A stretch of DNA of 64,000 nt, from assembly GCF_040685555.1 (NCBI RefSeq), contig NZ_JBFBIK010000003.1:110369-174368 (forward strand), in the 5' to 3' direction. How positions within the stretch are numbered: position 1 is the first letter of the stretch; the number at the start of each line of letters is the position of its first letter. Under the pieces are notes generated by a model, which saw only the letters and a program-made list of their open reading frames with translations, had not been told where the DNA came from and ran no database searches. This DNA is from Sphaerisporangium sp040685555. GTDB lineage: Bacteria > Actinomycetota > Actinomycetes > Streptosporangiales > Streptosporangiaceae. Shown in pieces: positions 9,314-17,632 of the stretch. The translations under genes were made by a program, and so were the position numbers.

Positions 9314-10387
9314 GTGTCGAGACTGCGCATCATGGCGTCCCTCGCCGCTGTGGCGATCGCGGGGGCGTTGGCGGTGGTCCTGCCCGTGTCGCCCGCGTCC
9401 GCGGCGGCCTGCGCGACCCCGTGGAGCTCGTCGGCGGTGTACACCGGCGGGATGACCGCCTCCTACAACGCGCACAACTGGTCCGCGAAGTGGTGGACGC
9501 AGAACGAGGTCCCGGGCGGCGCCGACGTCTGGGCCGACCAGGGCAGCTGCTCAGGTGGCGGCGGTAGCACACCCCCTCCCTCCGGCTCGTGCAGCTACCC
9601 GAGCTGGGTCGCCGGCAGGACGTACGTCACCGGCGACATCGTGAAGTACACCAACGGCCAGTACTACCGGGCCACGCACGACAATCCGGGATACGACCCG
9701 ACCATCAGCACGTGGTACTGGGAGCCGTACACCTGTAGTGGCGGCGGTTCGACGCCGCCGCCCACGGGCGGGTTCGTCGTCAGCGAGGCGCAGTTCAACC
9801 AGATGTTCCCGGGCAGGAACTCCTTCTACACCTACAACGGCCTGGTCGCGGCCCTGAGCGCGTACTCGACGTTCGCGAACACCGGCAGTGACACGGTCAA
9901 GAAGCAGGAGGCGGCGGCCTTCCTCGCCAACGTCAACCACGAGACCGGTGGCCTGGTCTACATCGTCGAGCAGAACACCGCGAACTACCCCCACTACTGC
10001 GACACGAGCCAGCCCTACGGTTGCCCGGCGGGGCAGGCGGCGTACTACGGTCGCGGTCCGATCCAGCTGAGCTGGAACTTCAACTACAAGGCGGCGGGTG
10101 ACGCCCTCGGCATCAACCTGCTCAACAACCCGAACCTGGTGCAGACCGACGCCGCGGTGGCCTGGAAGACCGGCATCTGGTACTGGATGTCGCAGAACGG
10201 ACCGGGCACGATGACCGCGCACAACGCGATGGTGAACGGCTACGGCTTCGGCCAGACGATCCGCAGCATCAACGGTTCCCTGGAGTGCGACGGCAGGAAC
10301 CCGGCCCAGGTGCAGAGCCGCGTCTCGGCCTACCAGCGGTTCACGCAGATCCTCGGCGTCTCCCCCGGTAACAACCTGAGCTGCTGA
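9314..10387 (+). CDS. Secreted GH19 chitinase with two CBM5/12 chitin-binding modules
   Basis: 357 residues. A Sec signal peptide ends after PASAA near residue 31. Two small aromatic-rich modules (about 32-76 and 92-142, the second with YPSWVAGRTYVTGDIVKYTNGQ) match CBM5/12 and are joined by Gly/Ser/Pro linkers (GGGGSTPPPSG). The GH19 domain runs from about 153. The probable general acid is E210 in NHETGG, and YYGRGPIQLSWNFNY is the family signature. It cleaves beta-1,4-GlcNAc bonds outside the cell, for nutrition or fungal-wall lysis. The GTG at 9314 has AAGGAG at 9301-9306. A strong terminator follows. Confidence 0.95.
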   Translation: MSRLRIMASLAAVAIAGALAVVLPVSPASAAACATPWSSSAVYTGGMTASYNAHNWSAKWWTQNEVPGGADVWADQGSCSGGGGSTPPPSGSCSYPSWVAGRTYVTGDIVKYTNGQYYRATHDNPGYDPTISTWYWEPYTCSGGGSTPPPTGGFVVSEAQFNQMFPGRNSFYTYNGLVAALSAYSTFANTGSDTVKKQEAAAFLANVNHETGGLVYIVEQNTANYPHYCDTSQPYGCPAGQAAYYGRGPIQLSWNFNYKAAGDALGINLLNNPNLVQTDAAVAWKTGIWYWMSQNGPGTMTAHNAMVNGYGFGQTIRSINGSLECDGRNPAQVQSRVSAYQRFTQILGVSPGNNLSC

Positions 10388-10397
10388 GCGACACACG

Positions 10398-10425
10398 AAG
10401 GGTGCGGCCCGGTGGCCGCACCCTT
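10398..10425 (+). terminator. Intrinsic terminator after the chitinase gene
   Basis: A perfect 12-bp stem, AAGGGTGCGGCC (10398-10409) with GGCCGCACCCTT (10414-10425), and a CGGT loop, 11 bases after the stop codon. Only a short T-rich tail (CTCTGTTGT) follows, which is usual in high-GC hosts. Confidence 0.8.
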
Positions 10426-10595
10426 CTCTGTTGTGGGCCGCTACGCAGCGCGAATATGGACGTCATACGTAGATTGTCGTGATTGAGGGGGAATGAGGAG
10501 CAGCAGGGAGCGGTTGCCTACTCCCGGGGACGGGCCGCGCGGCCAGCGGGGTGAGTCCGGCCTCGACGTCCACGATGCACAAGGAGAACGCCCCG

Positions 10596-12116
10596 GTGAC
10601 CACGGTAGCGACCCCGAAAGGCATCGGTCTCAAGTCCGAGCGCGGCCCGGTACTCGCGGCCATCATGCTCTGCACGGGACTGGTGGCACTCGACAGCACC
10701 ATCATCGCGACCGCCGTGCCATCCGTGGTCAGCGACCTCGGTGGCTTCTCGCAGTTCCCATGGCTGTTCTCCATCTACCTGCTCACCCAGGCGGTGACGG
10801 TCCCCCTCTACGGCAAGCTGGCCGACATCTTCGGGCGCAAGCCGGTCATGTTCTTCGGCATCGCGGTGTTCCTCCTCGGTTCGGTGCTGTGCGGCGTCGC
10901 GTGGAGCATGCCCGCGCTCATCATCTTCCGCGCCCTGCAGGGTATCGGCGCCGGCGCCGTCCAGCCCATGAGCATCACGATGGTCGGCGACCTGTACTCC
11001 GTCGAGGAACGCGCCCGCGTGCAGGGCTACGTGGCCAGCGTCTGGGGCATCTCGGCCGTGATCGGGCCCACCCTCGGCGGCCTGTTCTCGGAGTACGTGT
11101 CGTGGCGCTGGATCTTCTTCATCAATCTGCCGCTCGGCGCCATCGCGGCCTGGATGCTCGCCAGCCGGTTCAAGGAGCGGGTGACGCGGAGCTCCCACCG
11201 GATCGACTACCTCGGGGCCACGCTGCTCACCGCCGGCTCGTCCCTGCTCATCCTCGGCCTGCTCGAAGGCGGGGTGGCGTGGGGCTGGGGCTCCGTGCCG
11301 AGCATCGCCATCTTCGCGGCGGGCGCCGTCCTGGTGGCCACGTTCGTCACCGTGGAGCGCAGGGCCACCGAGCCCATCCTGCCGCTGTGGGTGTTCCGCC
11401 ACCGCACGCTCACCGGAGGCAACCTCGTCGGACTGGGCGTCGGCGCGCTCATGATCGGCCTCAGCTCGTACGTCCCGACCTACGCTGAGGGCGTCCTCGG
11501 CACCGGGGCTCTGGTCGCCGGATTCGCCCTCGCCGCGCTCACCGTCGGATGGCCGCTGGCCGCCACCCTGTCGGGACGCCTCTACATGCGGATCGGCTTC
11601 CGTGACACGGCCCTCATCGGCAGCGTCCTGGTCGTGGTCGGCGCCGTCCTGGCCGCCCTGCTCAGCCAGCAGGCGAAGGTGTGGATGGTCGCGGGCGCGT
11701 GCTTCATCGTCGGCGCCGGCCTGGGACTCGCATCCAGTCCCACGATGGTCGCCATCCAGTCGGTGGTCGGATGGGAGCGCCGGGGCGTCGTCACGGCGAC
11801 CAACATGTTCTCCCGTTCCATCGGCAGCGCGGTCGGGGCGGCGATCCTCGGGGCGATCTCCAACGCCACGCTGGCCGACCGCTTCGCCCACCCGCCGGCG
11901 TCGCTGGCCGGCAAGCTTCCCAACAGCGTGGACGCGACGAGCCTCGTACTCGGTGCCCATGGTCCCGCCGCGCAGTCGCCCACGGCCGTCTTCGTACGCA
12001 AGGCGCTGTACGACGCGAGCCACCACGTCTTCCTCGCGCTCGTCGTGGTCGCGGTGCTCAGCGTGGGCGCCCTCCTCCTCATGCCCCGCCGCACCGAACA
12101 GCTCACCTTCGACTGA
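10596..12116 (+). CDS. MFS drug:H+ antiporter, DHA2 (EmrB/QacA) family
   Basis: About 506 residues with many hydrophobic segments, consistent with the 14 of DHA2 transporters. The signature motif C region is present near the start (LDSTIIATAVPSVVSDL), then the loop motif GKLADIFGRKPV and WRWIFFINLPLG. It probably exports a small toxic compound using the proton gradient. The GTG at 10596 was chosen because AAGGAG lies nine bases upstream. The frame is open back to 10551, so ATG 10575 is a possible longer start. The gene stands alone; no regulator of TetR or MarR type is beside it. Confidence 0.88.
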   Translation: MTTVATPKGIGLKSERGPVLAAIMLCTGLVALDSTIIATAVPSVVSDLGGFSQFPWLFSIYLLTQAVTVPLYGKLADIFGRKPVMFFGIAVFLLGSVLCGVAWSMPALIIFRALQGIGAGAVQPMSITMVGDLYSVEERARVQGYVASVWGISAVIGPTLGGLFSEYVSWRWIFFINLPLGAIAAWMLASRFKERVTRSSHRIDYLGATLLTAGSSLLILGLLEGGVAWGWGSVPSIAIFAAGAVLVATFVTVERRATEPILPLWVFRHRTLTGGNLVGLGVGALMIGLSSYVPTYAEGVLGTGALVAGFALAALTVGWPLAATLSGRLYMRIGFRDTALIGSVLVVVGAVLAALLSQQAKVWMVAGACFIVGAGLGLASSPTMVAIQSVVGWERRGVVTATNMFSRSIGSAVGAAILGAISNATLADRFAHPPASLAGKLPNSVDATSLVLGAHGPAAQSPTAVFVRKALYDASHHVFLALVVVAVLSVGALLLMPRRTEQLTFD

Positions 12117-12228
12117 CGCCCCCTCCATGCCCGGCTTCCCCACCGCGTACGGCATAACCGGCATCCGGCTGGGAACGGTGTAGGTGAAGGGAAGACCATC
12201 GATCGCCCCGGTAAGGGGATGGGAAACC

Positions 12229-12633
12229 ATGGCGATCTCTCTCAACCACACGATCGTCCCCGCGCGCGACAAGCGCGTCTCGGCCGGATTCCTCGCCGGG
12301 ATCCTCGGCCTTGATGTCGGCGAGCCAATGGGCCCGTTCATACCGGTGCGCATCGGGGAGTCACTGACACTGGACTTCGCGGACGTCGACTTCGCCACCA
12401 GAGGCGTTACGGATATCGCCCCGCACCACTACGCGTTCGAGGTCGGCGAGCCCGAGTTCGACCAGATCTTCGACCGGATCGAGAAAGCCGGCCTCGACTA
12501 CTACGCCGAGCCCCACGAGCCCAAGCGCTTCGGGGAGATCAACACCTCCCGCGGCGGACGCACGGTCTACTTCGACGACCCAGACGGCCACATCATGGAG
12601 GTCATGACCACCTCCGGCGTCGACTCCCGCTGA
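12229..12633 (+). CDS. VOC (glyoxalase-fold) family protein
   Basis: 134 residues, a single VOC module pair: an N-terminal beta-strand with LNHTIVPARDK and a C-terminal strand with VYFDDPDGHIMEVM, which provides the usual metal Glu (E in IMEV). The ATG at 12229 has a purine run (AAGGGGATGGG) upstream. The substrate cannot be predicted; the family includes lyases, dioxygenases and resistance proteins. Its last 270 bases overlap the antisense C-terminal extension of the ATPase reading frame on the other strand. Confidence 0.8.
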   Translation: MAISLNHTIVPARDKRVSAGFLAGILGLDVGEPMGPFIPVRIGESLTLDFADVDFATRGVTDIAPHHYAFEVGEPEFDQIFDRIEKAGLDYYAEPHEPKRFGEINTSRGGRTVYFDDPDGHIMEVMTTSGVDSR

Positions 12634-13083
12634 GGGGTCCACGGCTTCGAGGCCCGTGACGAGCGTCGCACCCGGTCGCCGCGAGGGCCACTGCCAGGCC
12701 GCCCACACTGTCTTGCCGGTTCCGTCTGACGCGTGAACGACGCCCCACCGGTCCGCGAGCATCTCGACGATCGTGAGGCCCCGGCCGTGGACGGCGTCCA
12801 GACTGAGGCGGAGCCGCCGGGGATCTTGGGGGCCGTGGTCGGTGACCCGCACGCAGATGCCTTCCGCCGTCGCCCAGAGCGAGAGCCTCACCGGCGGCTC
12901 GCCGTACACGACCGCGTTCCCGAGCAGCTCGCTCACCACCAGAACCAGGTCGTCGGTGAGTTCCCGGGGCACACCCCAACCGCGACACGTGTCCCGCACC
13001 ATGCTCCGGGCCTTGCCCACGACCGCCGGTTCACAGGGCAGATCCCAGCACACGGTACGAGGACCATTCGGAGTGTCGATCAC
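12361..13083 (-). CDS. Anti-sigma-like ATP-binding protein (HATPase, RsbW type), module 1, with read-through C-terminus
   Basis: The catalytic part has the Bergerat fold: N-box VVSELLGNAVVYG, G1 VTDHGPQDPRR and G2 HGRGLTIVEML, ending near WQWPSRRP. Such proteins bind ATP and often bind or phosphorylate sigma-factor antagonists. The GTG at 13083 has AAGGAG six bases upstream. A normal relative would stop near 12640, but this frame has no stop until 12361. It therefore adds about 80 residues read antisense to the VOC gene. The frame is also open upstream to 13221, in frame with the remnant described next. The paralogue is at 45311-46135. Confidence 0.75.
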   Translation of the reverse strand: MIDTPNGPRTVCWDLPCEPAVVGKARSMVRDTCRGWGVPRELTDDLVLVVSELLGNAVVYGEPPVRLSLWATAEGICVRVTDHGPQDPRRLRLSLDAVHGRGLTIVEMLADRWGVVHASDGTGKTVWAAWQWPSRRPGATLVTGLEAVDPSAGVDAGGGHDLHDVAVWVVEVDRASAAGGVDLPEALGLVGLGVVVEAGFLDPVEDLVELGLADLERVVVRGDIRNASGGEVDVREVQCQ

Positions 13084-13221
13084 TGAAACTCCTTGTCGAA
13101 GACGGGGGGACGAGTTCTGCTCGATCTGGTCAAGGTGTGCGGCGGCGGCTCGCTGGGCGACTTCCCGTTGCCGGGGAACCACCGCAGCGGTAACCGCTCC
13201 CTTGCGATGCCGTCCGGTCAC
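13084..13221 (-). pseudogene. Truncated N-terminal segment of the small module gene, in frame with the ATPase
   Basis: It starts at GTG 13221, overlapping the previous stop as GTGA. It encodes GRHRKGAV and then RQREVAQRAAAAHLDQIE, matching GRHRKGAS and DLAKRASAHQLDLME in the second module. The rest of that domain (about 60 residues containing WSIWYGVGTRRFHAV in module 2) is absent. The frame runs directly into the ATPase start. A deletion fusing the two genes is the simplest reading. Confidence 0.55.
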
Positions 13222-13637
13222 GCCGCCCTCCGGCTCTGGGCCTCGTACGGGTACGGCTCGCGCCTGCCCGGCAAGCAACGGACGTCTGGGGGACGGCCCT
13301 CCCGGTACGGCGGAGCGGATCCGGCAGCCGGCGACGCGATGAACTGAGCGCGCTGCCTGGCATCCGGGACCGAGACCTGCGACATCGCACTCAGCGGACG
13401 TACGGGAGCCGACGCGGGAGCGCGGCCCGAGAGTCCCAGGCGCCACCACTCGGCCAGCCGTGCCCGGAACTGGCGATCGGTCGGTGCCTCATAGGCGTGC
13501 CGCCCCCGGTGGGGAAGGCAACGGTCATCGTGGGCGTACGGCGAATCACCGCACCACCGGCACCCCATAGGCGCAGGCGGCTTCTCGGCCTTGTAGCGCA
13601 TCCGGATGACACGGATAATCCCTGTAAAGTTGACCAC
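13218..13637 (-). CDS. Small CxxC/His zinc-motif protein, module 1
   Basis: 139 residues, no family that I can name. It contains GCRWCG (C26, C29), then H36, H43 and H47 with the pattern PYAH...LPHRGRHAYE. The same spacing occurs in the paralogue at 44871-45314, so these residues probably bind a metal. The C-terminal half is Pro/Arg-rich and poorly conserved. The GTG at 13637 follows GGAGG within a leader of 14 bases that is identical in both modules. It is divergent from the XRE regulator gene and translationally coupled to the next frame by a GTGA overlap. Confidence 0.65.
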   Translation of the reverse strand: MVNFTGIIRVIRMRYKAEKPPAPMGCRWCGDSPYAHDDRCLPHRGRHAYEAPTDRQFRARLAEWWRLGLSGRAPASAPVRPLSAMSQVSVPDARQRAQFIASPAAGSAPPYREGRPPDVRCLPGRREPYPYEAQSRRAA

Positions 13638-13964
13638 GGGATCGGACCTCCAGCGTCCGTTTCAAGGAGGCCGTCCGGTGTTCGCGCACTGTGACGGCCT
13701 CCGCAGTTAGTAAGCGGATAGTTTTCAGCTCATTGCAGCCATAACTGCTGCCATTTCCCCCAAATGGGGTTAATTCACACAATATCAACATCACTCGGGA
13801 GTTGATCATGCTTCCCAGAGTGATGCGCCGACGCGCAGGCCGATTGCCCATTAGCATGTTGACAGCGAGACTCGAAACTCGCAATAGACAAATCCTAATA
13901 TGCAAAATGTCCGATTAAACGACTAACGCACAAATGTGGTTATTTTGTGCCAGGGAGATAGGGC
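13638..13964. promoter_or_regulatory. Divergent control region of module 1
   Basis: This 327-base AT-rich gap has no convincing gene. It contains a 10-base inverted repeat (GGAGGCCGTC 13666-13675, GACGGCCTCC 13693-13702) in the leader of the zinc-motif gene. TGTCCGATT (13908-13916) lies 48 bases before the XRE start and is also found in module 2. A GCACAAA/TTTGTGC inverted repeat (13928-13934, 13944-13950) sits next to the AGGGAG ribosome site. These are candidate operators for the XRE protein. Confidence 0.5.
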
Positions 13965-14813
13965 ATGACAGGAAGTCCGACAGTGAAGCGGCGACGGCTG
14001 TCACAAGAACTGCGCCGGCTCCGCCTTCTCGCTGGATTCACGGTGACCGAGGCGGCGAAGCTACTTGAGTGGGACGCCTCCAAGGTAACCAGAATGGAGC
14101 GCGGCCAATGGAAGCTCCCAAGCGTCCACGATATCCGTCTACTTCTCGATCTATACGGAGTCACCGAGGAGAGCCGACGCGAGGTGATGGTCACGCTGGC
14201 CAGAGAGGCGCGTCAACGTGGCTGGTGGGAGAAATACCAAGATGTATTTCGTAGTAGCCTGCCTGACTTCGAAGCCGGCGCCAGCGCCATCCGCACCTGG
14301 GAGATAGTACTCATCCCTGGGTTGCTCCAGACAGAGAAGTACGCAAAGGCCGTTTGGCAAGCCGGACAAGTTCTCGATTCCGAACTTATCGAGCGTCATG
14401 TCGCAGCACGCCTCGCCCGCCAGAAGATCCTCACCCGCGAGAACCCGCCGTCTCTGCTGGCCCTCATCGATGAGGCGGCGTTACGGAAACAGATTGGTGG
14501 TGCAGAGGTGATGCATGCACAGCTTCAGCGACTCATCGAGTTGGCGGCCAAGCCCAATATCACCATCCAGATAGTTCCTGACGCCGCTGGTGCTCACCCT
14601 GCACTGGAAGGCGCCTTCGTCATCCTGGACTTCCCGGAGGACCCGAGTCTCGTCTACACAGTGACTACTACCGACAGTCTTTGGCTGGAGAAGCCGGATG
14701 AATACCAGCGCTATAGCTTTATTTTCAGCCATGTGATGACATCGGCTCTATCACCCGATGAGTCGGTGCGGTACATGACAGCACTGGCAGACCAACTCAA
14801 GGACAGTTGCTGA
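13965..14813 (+). CDS. XRE-family regulator with DUF5753 (Scr1 / WhiJ type), module 1
   Basis: 282 residues. An N-terminal helix-turn-helix (about 15-65, with TVTEAAKLLEWDASKVTRMERG) is followed by DUF5753 (from about 95, PDFEAGASAIRTWEIVLIPGLLQTEKY). Relatives such as WhiJ repress developmental genes in Streptomyces and are usually paired with a DUF397 protein. Here the DUF397 gene follows with a one-base TGATG overlap. The ATG at 13965 has AGGGAG seven bases upstream. Its GC content is lower than its neighbours, which hints at transfer. It probably autoregulates through the divergent region. Confidence 0.88.
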   Translation: MTGSPTVKRRRLSQELRRLRLLAGFTVTEAAKLLEWDASKVTRMERGQWKLPSVHDIRLLLDLYGVTEESRREVMVTLAREARQRGWWEKYQDVFRSSLPDFEAGASAIRTWEIVLIPGLLQTEKYAKAVWQAGQVLDSELIERHVAARLARQKILTRENPPSLLALIDEAALRKQIGGAEVMHAQLQRLIELAAKPNITIQIVPDAAGAHPALEGAFVILDFPEDPSLVYTVTTTDSLWLEKPDEYQRYSFIFSHVMTSALSPDESVRYMTALADQLKDSC

Positions 14814-15016
14814 TGGATCACAGTACGAGCACCCTCGGCTGGTACAAGAGCAGTCGAAGCGGGGCCAACAACGACAACTGTGTCGAAGTAGCGAACCTGC
14901 CCGGCGGGGGACGGGCCGTACGTGACAGCAAGGATCCGGGTGGCCTGATCCTTACCTTCGGGTCCGTTGAGTGGCAGACCTTCGTTCACGGCGTGAAGGC
15001 CGGCGAGCTGGGCTGA
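14813..15016 (+). CDS. DUF397 protein, partner of the XRE regulator, module 1
   Basis: 67 residues with the DUF397 signature WYKSSRSG...NCVEVA, GRAVRDSKDP and a C-terminal WQTFVHGVKAGELG. The ATG at 14813 overlaps the regulator stop (TGATG), so translation is probably coupled. DUF397 proteins are small partners of WhiJ-like regulators, and some pairs have been proposed to act as toxin-antitoxin-like couples (family knowledge). The gene ends three bases before the convergent ArsR gene. Confidence 0.88.
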   Translation: MDHSTSTLGWYKSSRSGANNDNCVEVANLPGGGRAVRDSKDPGGLILTFGSVEWQTFVHGVKAGELG

Positions 15017-15019
15017 TTG

Positions 15020-16018
15020 TCAGGCTTCGCTCGTTGCCAGTGCCGTGCCCAGCGGTGTGCGCTCGTACAGCACCTGGTGGCCACGGCGGCGGGACGCCAG
15101 CAGCCCCGCGTGGCGCAGGACGGTCAGGTGTTCCGACACCGACGACGGCGCGAGGCCGTGCCGGTGTGCGAGAGCCGTGGTGGACGCGGGCTCGTCGAGG
15201 CCGCTCAGGATCGCGGCCCGGTTCGCGCCCAGCAGCCGTACGAGCGCGCCCGGCGCCTCGGGAACGGGACGCTGCCACAGGGCGCCCATGCCGCGTGCCG
15301 GATAGATCACCGTGGGCTGCCAGCGCGGGGCGAAACCGCTCACGACATCGGGCCACACGAAGATGCTCGGCATCAGCAGCACGCCCCGGCCGCCGAGATC
15401 CCACACGCCCAGGGACGCGGCCGGACTGCTGATCGCGAGCGTGCCGCCGGACCAGCGCAGCCCGGGGTGCAGGTCGGCGAACAGGCCCTCCAGCCCGCCG
15501 TCCGCCAACTGCCGCGACCGGTAGGCGATGTCGGCCTCCAGCAGGGAACGCAGGCGCGGCCACTCCGCGGCGATCAGCGCGTGCCAGGCACGTTCCGTCA
15601 GATCGGCGAGCCTCTGCACGGCACGCTCGGGGTCGTCGAGCATGTCCCTGCCCAACGGCGACTCGGCGGCTCGGGGGGTGCAGGCCAGCGAGCGCGCCAT
15701 CTCCTCGTGCGCCACGGCGGGGTCGGTGACCCGCAGGAGCGCCAGCTCGTCCTCGAACGAGGCGGGCGAGGTGAAGGGGGTGCCCGGCGGCGGGCCCAGG
15801 AAGTCGGGCGTGTAGCCGCCGCGCGGCATGAACAGCCACAGGGCGGAAAGGTCGAGGCCGGCGACCGCCTCCCGCATCCTTCGCAGCCACGGCCGGTGGT
15901 AGCCGTGCCGCCCCCGGCGTCTCAGGGTCCGTACGGCCTCATGGGTCTCGCACAGCGGCGAGACCGCGAACCGGCAGCGCAGCAGATCGTCGGTGCCGAA
16001 CCGCAGTCGCAGCGGCAT
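15020..16018 (-). CDS. ArsR-type winged-helix regulator with DUF5937 domain
   Basis: 332 residues. The large N-terminal part (about 1-240) matches the DUF5937-type sensor region that precedes ArsR helices in actinobacteria. The C-terminal winged helix has TTALAHRHGLAPSSVSEHLTVLRHAGLL. It lacks the ELCVCDL metal site, so metal sensing is unlikely. The ATG at 16018 has GGGGGA directly upstream. It is divergent from an MFS exporter gene with 70 bases between the starts, so control of that exporter is the likely role. Confidence 0.85.
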   Translation of the reverse strand: MPLRLRFGTDDLLRCRFAVSPLCETHEAVRTLRRRGRHGYHRPWLRRMREAVAGLDLSALWLFMPRGGYTPDFLGPPPGTPFTSPASFEDELALLRVTDPAVAHEEMARSLACTPRAAESPLGRDMLDDPERAVQRLADLTERAWHALIAAEWPRLRSLLEADIAYRSRQLADGGLEGLFADLHPGLRWSGGTLAISSPAASLGVWDLGGRGVLLMPSIFVWPDVVSGFAPRWQPTVIYPARGMGALWQRPVPEAPGALVRLLGANRAAILSGLDEPASTTALAHRHGLAPSSVSEHLTVLRHAGLLASRRRGHQVLYERTPLGTALATSEA

Positions 16019-16088
16019 GGTCCCCCCGAAGATTCGGCTGCGACCGAAAGTCTAGAAGCCGCCCGGGTGCCCTGGGCAAGCTGCCGCC

Positions 16089-17429
16089 ATGTCCTCCCCT
16101 CCCGCTCCCGAGAACCCCCACCCCACCGGCAGGCGCCCCGACGACACCGTTACCCGTCCGGACGGCACCGGCACGCGTCCGCACGGCGACGGGGAGCGGA
16201 GTGCCGGGTATCGGGCCGTGTTCGGGGTGCGGGAGTTTCGGGCGGTTTTCGTCGCGCATGCGATGTCCACGCTCGGGAGCGTCGTCTGCGAGATCGCCCT
16301 GGCCGTCCTGGTCTACCGGCTCACCGGCTCGCCGCTGCTGAGCGCGCTGACCTTCGCGTTCGGCCTGCTGCCGTACGTCCTCGGCGGCACTCTCCTTTCG
16401 TCCCTCGCCGACCGCTTCCCCGCGCGCCGGGTCCTGGTCGTCTGCGACCTGGTGTCCGCCGCGTGCGCGGCCGGGATGCTACTGCCGGGCATGCCCGTCG
16501 CCCTGCTGCTCGTGCTGCGCTGCGTGATCGCCGCCGTAGCGCCGGTCTTCACCGGCACGCGTGCCTCAACCCTCGGCGACATCCTCGGAGAGGGTGACCT
16601 GTTCGTCCTCGGCCGCTCGGTGATACGAATCGTCGCGCAGAGCGCGCAACTGGCGGGCTTCGCCATGGGAGGGCTGCTGCTGGCCGTCGCGTCGCCGCGT
16701 ACCATGCTCGCGCTGACGGTGGCGACGTTCCTCGGCTCGGCGGTGCTGCTCCGCTTCGGCACCCGCCGCCGGCCGGCGCGGGCTGCGACGGGCGGCGGGA
16801 CGGTCCTGGGCGCCTCGCTCTCCGGGATGCGGCTGCTGCTCGCCGACCGGCGGATCCGGGCGCTGCTCCTGCTGTCCTGGGTGCCGCCGATGTTCGTGGT
16901 GGTGTCGGAGGCCCTTCTCACCTCGTACGCGGACTCGCTCAGGCTGAGCCCGGCGGGACTCGGGCTGCTCATGTGCGGCATGCCGATCGGCGCGATCACG
17001 AGCGAAACGCTGGTGGGCTCGCTGCTCGGCCCGCGCCGCAGGGCACGCCTGACGATGCCGGTCGCCGTCCTCGCGATGCTGCCCGCCCTCGGGTACGCGT
17101 TCGAGCCCTCGCTGGGCTGGGCACTGGTCTGCCAGATCCTCACCGGTTGCGGCATCTCGTACAGCCTCGGCCTGGACCAGTGGTTCATCGCCGCCGTGCC
17201 TGAGGAGCTGCGCGGCCGGGCGATGACGCTGATGACGGCCGGGCTGATGACGGCCCAGGGCCTCGGCATGACCCTGGCGGGCACGGCCGCCGAGTTCTTC
17301 CCGGTACACCAAGTCATCGCCTTCGGCGGCGTCCTGGGCATAGCGTGCGTATCAGCGGTGCTGCGATCCGTACGGACGTCGGCCCGCAGCACCGTCCACC
17401 GGACGAAAGCCCCTCCTCAGCCCGGCTGA
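16089..17429 (+). CDS. MFS exporter
   Basis: 446 residues with about 12 membrane segments after a charged N-terminal tail of about 45 residues. The loop motif SLADRFPARRVLVV between segments 2 and 3 is typical of MFS group 3 (enterobactin-exporter-like) proteins. The second half starts near residue 260. It is divergent from the ArsR/DUF5937 gene, so it is probably a regulated efflux pump; the substrate is unknown. A stretch of its 3' end (17313-17365) is copied at 19379-19430 beyond the neighbouring low-GC gene. Confidence 0.87.
   Translation: MSSPPAPENPHPTGRRPDDTVTRPDGTGTRPHGDGERSAGYRAVFGVREFRAVFVAHAMSTLGSVVCEIALAVLVYRLTGSPLLSALTFAFGLLPYVLGGTLLSSLADRFPARRVLVVCDLVSAACAAGMLLPGMPVALLLVLRCVIAAVAPVFTGTRASTLGDILGEGDLFVLGRSVIRIVAQSAQLAGFAMGGLLLAVASPRTMLALTVATFLGSAVLLRFGTRRRPARAATGGGTVLGASLSGMRLLLADRRIRALLLLSWVPPMFVVVSEALLTSYADSLRLSPAGLGLLMCGMPIGAITSETLVGSLLGPRRRARLTMPVAVLAMLPALGYAFEPSLGWALVCQILTGCGISYSLGLDQWFIAAVPEELRGRAMTLMTAGLMTAQGLGMTLAGTAAEFFPVHQVIAFGGVLGIACVSAVLRSVRTSARSTVHRTKAPPQPG
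17313..17365 (+). repeat. Direct repeat copy 1 (within the MFS gene)
   Basis: 53 bases starting GTCATCGCC and ending GGTGCTGCG match 19379-19430 with one deletion and two substitutions. The pair brackets the AlbA_2/HATPase gene. Confidence 0.8.
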
Positions 17430-17515
17430 GCCTTCGGCTACCCGGCAGGACCTGCGTCCGAGGGACCTCAGCAGATGAAGCCGGACACTGACCAGCAGGC
17501 CCTACTTCTGTCCTC

Positions 17516-17630
17516 ACTGAGATAACTGAGAAGTGGTGCGTTGCGCCTCTTTCTCAGTTAGAGGATGACGCGACCGAGCACAGGCTACTGAGAAGCGTTA
17601 AAAACATACCAGCTCTCAGTTACTCTCAGT
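17516..17630. promoter_or_regulatory. Leaderless promoter with six CTCAGT/ACTGAG boxes
   Basis: ACTGAG occurs at 17516, 17525 and 17587; CTCAGT at 17553, 17615 and 17625. TAACTGAGAA (17523-17532) and TTCTCAGTTA (17551-17560) form a perfect 10-base inverted repeat. CTCTCAGTT is tandem at 17613 and 17623. TTAAAA (17598-17603), a 17-base spacer and TACTCT (17621-17626) fit a promoter whose start would be at the GTG at 17633, with no ribosome site. The last two boxes overlap the -10 region, so repression by a protein that binds ACTGAG is likely. Confidence 0.6.
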
Positions 17631-17632
17631 TC

